Below, piece after piece: positions 59,857 through 64,000 of a stretch of 64,000 bases of DNA. Position 1 is the stretch's first letter, and each line of letters opens with the position of its first letter. Below the pieces are notes generated by a model. It was not told the DNA's origin. It saw nothing but the letters and a program-made list of their open reading frames with translations, and searched no databases. The DNA comes from Planctomycetota bacterium (GTDB taxonomy: Bacteria > Planctomycetota > PLA2 > JAEUHO01). Position numbers and translations under genes: made by a program. The DNA lies in the NCBI GenBank assembly GCA_020631815.1, contig JACKGW010000002.1, positions 1 through 64,000 of the forward strand, in the 5' to 3' direction.

Positions 59857-60288
59857 GTGCGCGCCGTGCTCATCCTCTTCGTGACCCTGGTCGCCGCGGG
59901 CGGGCTGTGGTGGGCGTTCCGCGGGCAGGAGGAGCCCAGCCCGGAGCTGGCCTCGCCCGACAAGCCCGCTCCCCGGATCGAGGGTGCCGACGACGCCCCG
60001 GTGCGGTCGACGGTCGGCACGCTCGCCGTCCGCGTGCGAACGGAAGGCGGCGAGGTGCCTCCCGGCGCGGAGGTCGGCTACGAGGCGCTGCACCGGACCA
60101 CCTGGGTGCCAGCGCCGCGCGACGGGGTGCGGACGTTCACCAACGTGCCCGTCGGCATCGTCCATGCGCTGGCCCGCGCGCCGGGCTTCGAGACGGTCCG
60201 CCAGCGGCGCGACCTGCCTCCGGGACTCGCGGACGAGGCCCTCCTGGTCCTGCATCGGGCCCCGGGAACCACGCCGCCGCCCCGGTGA
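59857..60288 (+). CDS. Small membrane-anchored beta-sandwich protein
   Basis: 143 residues starting at GTG 59857 behind GGATGGAG. One N-terminal membrane helix (VLILFVTLVAAGGLWWAF) is followed by a Pro-rich linker and a beta-rich domain (GTLAVRVRTEGGEVPPGAEVGYEAL, VRTFTNVPVGIVHALARAPGFETVRQRRDLPPGLADEALLVL) that resembles a carboxypeptidase regulatory domain. No function known. It ends 13 bases before ispH. Confidence 0.65.
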   Translation: MRAVLILFVTLVAAGGLWWAFRGQEEPSPELASPDKPAPRIEGADDAPVRSTVGTLAVRVRTEGGEVPPGAEVGYEALHRTTWVPAPRDGVRTFTNVPVGIVHALARAPGFETVRQRRDLPPGLADEALLVLHRAPGTTPPPR

Positions 60289-60301
60289 TAGCCTCCGGCC
60301 C

Positions 60302-61558
60302 GTGAGCTCCGCCTCCTCCGCTTCGTCCGACGCCGCGTTCTCCGAGCGCTACTTCCGCAAGGGCCTGGGCCTGCGCCAGGAAGTGCGTGGTCAGGTTGCG
60401 TCGGAGTACCGCTCCGACTGGGCGCAGGCGTTCCGTGACAGCGGGCACACGCTGGGCTTCCAGCGCGCGGACGGGGCCTCCACGACGTTCCAGCTGGCCC
60501 GCGAGTGGGGCTTCTGCTACGGCGTCGAGCGCTCCGTGGACTACGCCTACGAGACGCTGCACCGCTTCCCGGACCGCCGCATCGTCCTGACCGGCGAGAT
60601 CATCCACAACCCGCGCGTGAACAACCGCCTGCGCGACCTGGGCATCCGCTTCCTCGGCGACGAGGACGTGCCCGACGAGTCGGCGATCACCGCCGAGGAC
60701 GTCGTCCTGCTGCCCGCCTTCGGCGTGGCCACGGCCCAGTTCGACGCGCTGAAGCAGAGCGGTGCAATCCTCGTGGACACCACGTGCGGAAGCGTGCTGA
60801 ACGTGTGGAAGAACGTCGAGCGCTACGCCCGCGACGGCCTCACGTCGCTCGTGCATGGCAAGGCCAACCACGAGGAGACGCGCGCCACGGTCAGCCGCGC
60901 CGGGCTCTACCCCGACGCGCACAGCCTCGTGGTCCTCGACATGGACGAGGCGCGCCTCGTCGTGGACTACATCCTGGGCCGCGGCGACCGCGCGGCATTC
61001 CTCGAGCGCTTCGCGCCGCCCAAGTCCTCGCCCGGCTTCGACCCGGACCTGCACCTGGAGCGCATCGGCGTGGCCAACCAGACCACCATGCTCTCCAGCG
61101 AGTCGCTGGCCATCGCGCGCGCCGTGGGCGAGGCCTTGCAGCAGCGCTACGGCGATGCCGACCAGCCCTCGCGCTTCCGCAGCTTCGACACGATCTGCAG
61201 CGCCACGCAAGATCGCCAGGACGCGCTGGCCGAGCTCATCCGCCAGCCGCTGGACGTGCTGTTGGTGATCGGCGGCTACAACTCGTCGAACACGGGCCAC
61301 TTGGCCGAGATGGCCGACGGCGTCGTGCCCGCGTACCACATCACGGGCCCCGAGTGCCTCGTGGACGCTGCACGCATCCTGCACAAGCCCATCCACCAGA
61401 AGGACGAGGTGCAGACGGTAGGCTGGCTGAAGACCGACGGCGATCTGCGCGTGGGTCTGACCGCTGGTGCCTCCACGCCCGACGTCATGGTGGGCGCCGT
61501 CCTCGAGCGACTGCTCGAGCTGCGCGGCCACGCGGAGCCGTACCAGCCTGGGGTCTGA
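60302..61558 (+). CDS. ispH: 4-hydroxy-3-methylbut-2-enyl diphosphate reductase, plant/cyanobacterial type
   Basis: Last step of the MEP isoprenoid pathway, giving IPP and DMAPP, using a [4Fe-4S] centre. The 418-residue length is that of the long (plant/cyanobacterial-like) form rather than the roughly 310-residue E. coli form. The three cluster cysteines are in WGFCYGVERSVDYAYE, DTTCGSVLNVWKN and FDTICSATQDRQDAL. Other motifs are LTGEIIHNPRVNNRL, VANQTTMLSSES, GYNSSNTGHLAEM and VGLTAGASTPDVMV. The start is GTG 60302. The stop lies inside the first motif of an inverted repeat. Confidence 0.93.
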   Translation: MSSASSASSDAAFSERYFRKGLGLRQEVRGQVASEYRSDWAQAFRDSGHTLGFQRADGASTTFQLAREWGFCYGVERSVDYAYETLHRFPDRRIVLTGEIIHNPRVNNRLRDLGIRFLGDEDVPDESAITAEDVVLLPAFGVATAQFDALKQSGAILVDTTCGSVLNVWKNVERYARDGLTSLVHGKANHEETRATVSRAGLYPDAHSLVVLDMDEARLVVDYILGRGDRAAFLERFAPPKSSPGFDPDLHLERIGVANQTTMLSSESLAIARAVGEALQQRYGDADQPSRFRSFDTICSATQDRQDALAELIRQPLDVLLVIGGYNSSNTGHLAEMADGVVPAYHITGPECLVDAARILHKPIHQKDEVQTVGWLKTDGDLRVGLTAGASTPDVMVGAVLERLLELRGHAEPYQPGV

Positions 61559-61682
61559 ACCCGTGATGCGGTGTCGCGTGAGCGACGCCGCGGGCACGGG
61601 GTCTGAACCCGGGCGGAAGACGCACTGCGGTGTCAGACCCCGCGCCAGTGTCGCTTCGCTCCCAGGCACGGGTTCAGACACC
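61551..61682. repeat. Long inverted repeat (REP-like), copy B
   Basis: Outer boxes GTCTGAACCCGTG (61553-61565) and its complement (61667-61679), and inner boxes CGGGGTCTGA (61597-61606) and its complement (61633-61642), give a hairpin of about 130 nt. The order of TCTGA boxes is the same as in the copy at 21742-21912. The ispH stop codon is part of the first box. Like copy A it lies between convergent genes (ispH and the ABC permease) and probably terminates both. Confidence 0.82.
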
Positions 61683-61688
61683 TCCGCG

Positions 61689-62918
61689 CTACGTCTTCAA
61701 ACGCGGGTCCAGCGCGTCGCGCATCGCGTCGGCCAGCAGGTTCACGGCCAACACGAGGCCGAACATGGCCACCGTCGCGCCGGTGATCTGCCACCACACC
61801 GAGGGCGTACGAATGAGCTCCTGCGCGCCCTGGCGGATCATGGCACCCCAGGAGGCCTCTTCGGGCTCGAGCCCGAGGCCCAGGAACGACAGCACGACCT
61901 CGAACTTGATCGCGCTGATGAACAGCAGCGAGAAGCTGACCAGCACGAGGTGGAACGCGTTCGGCAGGACGTGGCGGAACAGCAGGCGCCGCGTGGGGAT
62001 GCCCAGGCTCTTGCCCGCCGTGACGTACTCCAGCTCGCGCAGCTTGATGATCTCGCCGCGCACGACCCGGCAGATGCCCACCCAGCTGGTGAGCCCGACC
62101 GCGATGATGATCTGGAAGAGGCCGAGCGACAGATCGAGCTTGGTTTGGAACCAGCTCTCGTTGAACCAGATCTTCAAGTCAGGCTGCTGACGGAACACGT
62201 AAGCGAACGCGAGGAGCAGCAACAGGTACGGGATGCTGCTGATGGTCGTGTAGAGCCACACGATGACGTCGTCGACCCAGCCGCCGAAGTAGCCCGCGAG
62301 AGCGCCCAGCACGACGCCGATGAGGCACGAGAGCGTGGCGGCAAAGAGGCCGATCCAGAGCGCCGTCGTGGTGCCCCGCAGCGTCAGCGACAGGACGTCG
62401 CGGCCCTGGAAGTCCGTGCCCAGCGCGGGGATCTCGCTGCCGTCCAGCTTGCGCGCCGGCTCGTTGTCCTGGGCCTTGGCATAGGTGGTGCCGGGCGGCA
62501 GGTGCTCGAAGCCGCGTCGGGTCGCGGCGTAGTCCGAGGCGATCCAGCCCGCTTGCGCTGCGATGCCGATGTAGACGTAGAGCAGGAAGAGAACCATGCT
62601 CGCCATGGCGACGTGGCTCTTCTGCAAGCGGCGGCTGGCCTGCTGCCACGGGCCCAGGGGCGCACCGGCGGCGGGAATAGGCCCCCAGAGCGGCGGCGGC
62701 GCGGGTGCCCGGAAGGCGAGGTACGCGCCGGCGGCCTTGGCGTACCCGACGGGGTCCGCCGCACGCTGCAAGTCCTCGTGGCCCGCCGCCAGCGGCCAGA
62801 CGACTGCACGAACGAGCAAGGAGCCCAGCGAGGCCAGGGCTGCCAGCGGCCACGCGGCGATGCGCGCGGGCCACGCCAGGAAGCTGGCGCGGTACCTGTT
62901 TTCGCTGACGTCGCTCAT
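61689..62918 (-). CDS. Oligopeptide/dipeptide ABC transporter permease (OppC/DppC type)
   Basis: 409 residues with an N-terminal extension, a helix near 105-125 (MASMVLFLLYVYIGIAA), a large periplasmic loop and the C-terminal permease core of about five membrane segments. TDFQGRDVLSLTLRGTTTALWIGL, the EAA-type loop LEYVTAGKSLGIPTRRLLFRHVLPNA and the C-terminal WGAMIRQG are typical of OppC. It overlaps the OppB-type gene (ATGA). Confidence 0.92.
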   Translation of the reverse strand: MSDVSENRYRASFLAWPARIAAWPLAALASLGSLLVRAVVWPLAAGHEDLQRAADPVGYAKAAGAYLAFRAPAPPPLWGPIPAAGAPLGPWQQASRRLQKSHVAMASMVLFLLYVYIGIAAQAGWIASDYAATRRGFEHLPPGTTYAKAQDNEPARKLDGSEIPALGTDFQGRDVLSLTLRGTTTALWIGLFAATLSCLIGVVLGALAGYFGGWVDDVIVWLYTTISSIPYLLLLLAFAYVFRQQPDLKIWFNESWFQTKLDLSLGLFQIIIAVGLTSWVGICRVVRGEIIKLRELEYVTAGKSLGIPTRRLLFRHVLPNAFHLVLVSFSLLFISAIKFEVVLSFLGLGLEPEEASWGAMIRQGAQELIRTPSVWWQITGATVAMFGLVLAVNLLADAMRDALDPRLKT

Positions 62919-63847
62919 CGCAGCCGCACCCGCGGGTCCACCAGGGCGTAGAGGACGTCGCTGATGATCGTGAACAGGATGTAGAGGATGCCGCTGTAGA
63001 CGACGAGCGCCTTGATGACGGGGTAGTCGTTGGTGGTGACCGCCTCGATGCTGAGGTAGCCGACGCCGGGGATCCCGAAGAAGCGCTCGAGCAGCAGCGA
63101 GCCGACGAACAGGAACGGGAACGCAATCACCACGCGCGTGATGATCGGGATCATCGCGTTCTTGAGGATGTGCTTGAAGAGGATGCTGCGCGTCGGGACG
63201 CCCTTCGCGGCCGCCGTGCGCACGTAGTCCTTGCCCATCTCCTCCAGCATCACGGTGCGGAAGAAGCGCACGTCGCTACCCACCGAGATGGCCACCCAGA
63301 TCAGCCAGGGCAGGATCAGGAACACGATGCCCTGCGGCCCGGACTCGAAGCCGAAGACGGGCAGCAGGTTCCATCGATAGCCCACCCAGTACTGCCCGAA
63401 GATGATGTACGCGAGCGACGAGACCGAGAGCCCGGCCACGGCCGAGATGACGGTCAAGCGGTCCACCAAGCTGTCGCGATAGAAGGCGCAGAGCAGGGCC
63501 AGGGCAATGGCGATGAGCGTGGCCAGGAAGAACGCCGGCACCGTGACGCTCGCGCTGGGTCCGATGCCCTCGAGGATGAGGTCGCTGACGGGACGGTTCT
63601 TGACCCACGAATCGCCGAAGTCGAGGGTGAACGTCTCGCCCAAGAACCGCAGGTACTGGATGTGCAGGGGCTTGTCGGTGCCCGTCTCTCGCCGGGCCTG
63701 CTCGATCTGGTACTCGCCGCCCTTCATGCTGACGAGCGCCTTGGCCGGGTCGCCTGCGGCTACGCCGAGCAGCAAGAACGTGATGAGCGTGATCCCGATC
63801 AGGGTCGGGATCGCGAGCAACAGGCGGCGAGCGATATAGGCCATCAT
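62915..63847 (-). CDS. Oligopeptide/dipeptide ABC transporter permease (OppB/DppB type)
   Basis: 310 residues with six membrane segments. The start YIARRLLLAIPTLIGITLITFLLL is the typical OppB/DppB N-terminus, LHIQYLRFLGETFTLDFGDSW follows and the EAA-type loop is MGKDYVRTAAAKGVPTRSILFKHILKNA. Two consecutive ATGs offer starts at 63847 or 63844. It follows the upstream gene's stop by 4 bases and overlaps the OppC-type gene. Confidence 0.93.
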   Translation of the reverse strand: MMAYIARRLLLAIPTLIGITLITFLLLGVAAGDPAKALVSMKGGEYQIEQARRETGTDKPLHIQYLRFLGETFTLDFGDSWVKNRPVSDLILEGIGPSASVTVPAFFLATLIAIALALLCAFYRDSLVDRLTVISAVAGLSVSSLAYIIFGQYWVGYRWNLLPVFGFESGPQGIVFLILPWLIWVAISVGSDVRFFRTVMLEEMGKDYVRTAAAKGVPTRSILFKHILKNAMIPIITRVVIAFPFLFVGSLLLERFFGIPGVGYLSIEAVTTNDYPVIKALVVYSGILYILFTIISDVLYALVDPRVRLR

Positions 63848-63851
63848 GGCG

Positions 63852-64000
63852 CTACCAAGCCCTCCTCGTGTTGCGCGCCGCCCAGAACGTGGTGGCGACC
63901 AGGACGAACAGCACGAGAGCGGCCCACACCAAGGGCCAGGGGTTGGGCTTGCCGAGCTTCTGCAGCGCCGCCTCGCGTGCTTCCTCGTCGATGCGGCAGT
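63852..64000 (-). CDS. C-terminal end of an upstream gene, possibly the peptide-binding protein
   Basis: The last 48 complete codons of a gene running off the right edge read CRIDEEAREAALQKLGKPNP and then a membrane helix (WPLVWAALVLFVLVATTFWAA), ending NTRRAW. A C-terminal membrane anchor fits a tethered solute-binding protein, and its position directly before OppB/OppC favours that role. This cannot be confirmed from the fragment. Confidence 0.5.
   Translation of the reverse strand, partial: CRIDEEAREAALQKLGKPNPWPLVWAALVLFVLVATTFWAARNTRRAW

Overview
This is a GC-rich (roughly 70 percent by eye) chromosomal window from a Gram-negative, outer-membrane-bearing bacterium. KDO synthesis genes (kdsA, kdsB), many exported proteins and lipoproteins, HEAT-repeat proteins, tandem di-haem DUF1111 proteins, TIR and formylglycine-synthase-fold domains and a single-chain glycyl-tRNA synthetase suggest a Planctomycetota-like or Myxococcota-like organism. 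The placement is inferred from gene content only; no rRNA is present. Genes are densely packed, with many 1-4 base stop/start overlaps (ATGA, GTGA, TGATG), and GTG starts are common.

Layout. 0-5.3 kb: end of a lipoprotein gene, tRNA-Thr(CGU) with a nearby copy of its 3' end, a small Cys-rich protein, acpS, an exported HEAT/pseudo-receiver protein and a sodium:solute symporter. 5.3-11.5 kb: a leftward cluster with a NagZ-like GH3 enzyme, an FHA-membrane-CAP protein, a phosphoglycerate-mutase homologue lacking catalytic residues, and a PPC/DUF296 protein. 11.7-17.9 kb: lipid kinase, lysA-kdsA, a FliA/WhiG-type sigma factor, and glycyl-tRNA synthetase plus a lipoprotein. 18-28.3 kb: HEAT-VWA protein, pyrG, kdsB, a lipoprotein, a SurA/PpiC-like foldase and another HEAT protein. 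28.4-37.8 kb: RluD-type pseudouridine synthase, methylmalonyl-CoA mutase large subunit, feoA-feoB with a small Cys-rich partner, two di-haem oxidoreductases, DUF192 and DMT transporter genes.

37.8-52.4 kb holds the most unusual content. A protein with two cyclic-nucleotide-binding domains is divergent from a TPR/SLOG/class III nucleotide cyclase protein. A perfect palindrome separates these from a four-gene leftward operon of three exported YbjN-like proteins and a TIR-membrane-FGS protein. After a complete propionyl-CoA module (epimerase, two carboxylase subunits, biotin carrier) comes a second candidate system: an HNH nuclease fused to a RuvB-like AAA+ motor, followed in an apparent operon by a Vsr-family nuclease. 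The linker of the fusion carries five copies of a palindromic 14-mer read in different frames.

52.5-64 kb: exported beta-sandwich protein, Nudix-CMD fusion, pdxH, an MFS exporter, an exported helical protein, an ABC ATPase, plant/cyanobacterial-type ispH and an oligopeptide ABC permease pair running off the right edge. Two related long inverted repeats (about 21.8 and 61.6 kb) each sit between convergent genes.

The propionate module (44.4-48.5 kb) with the mutase (29.4 kb) would convert propionyl-CoA to succinyl-CoA, although the B12-binding mutase subunit is not in the window. The two candidate signalling/defence loci are proposals from domain content and layout, not demonstrated systems.
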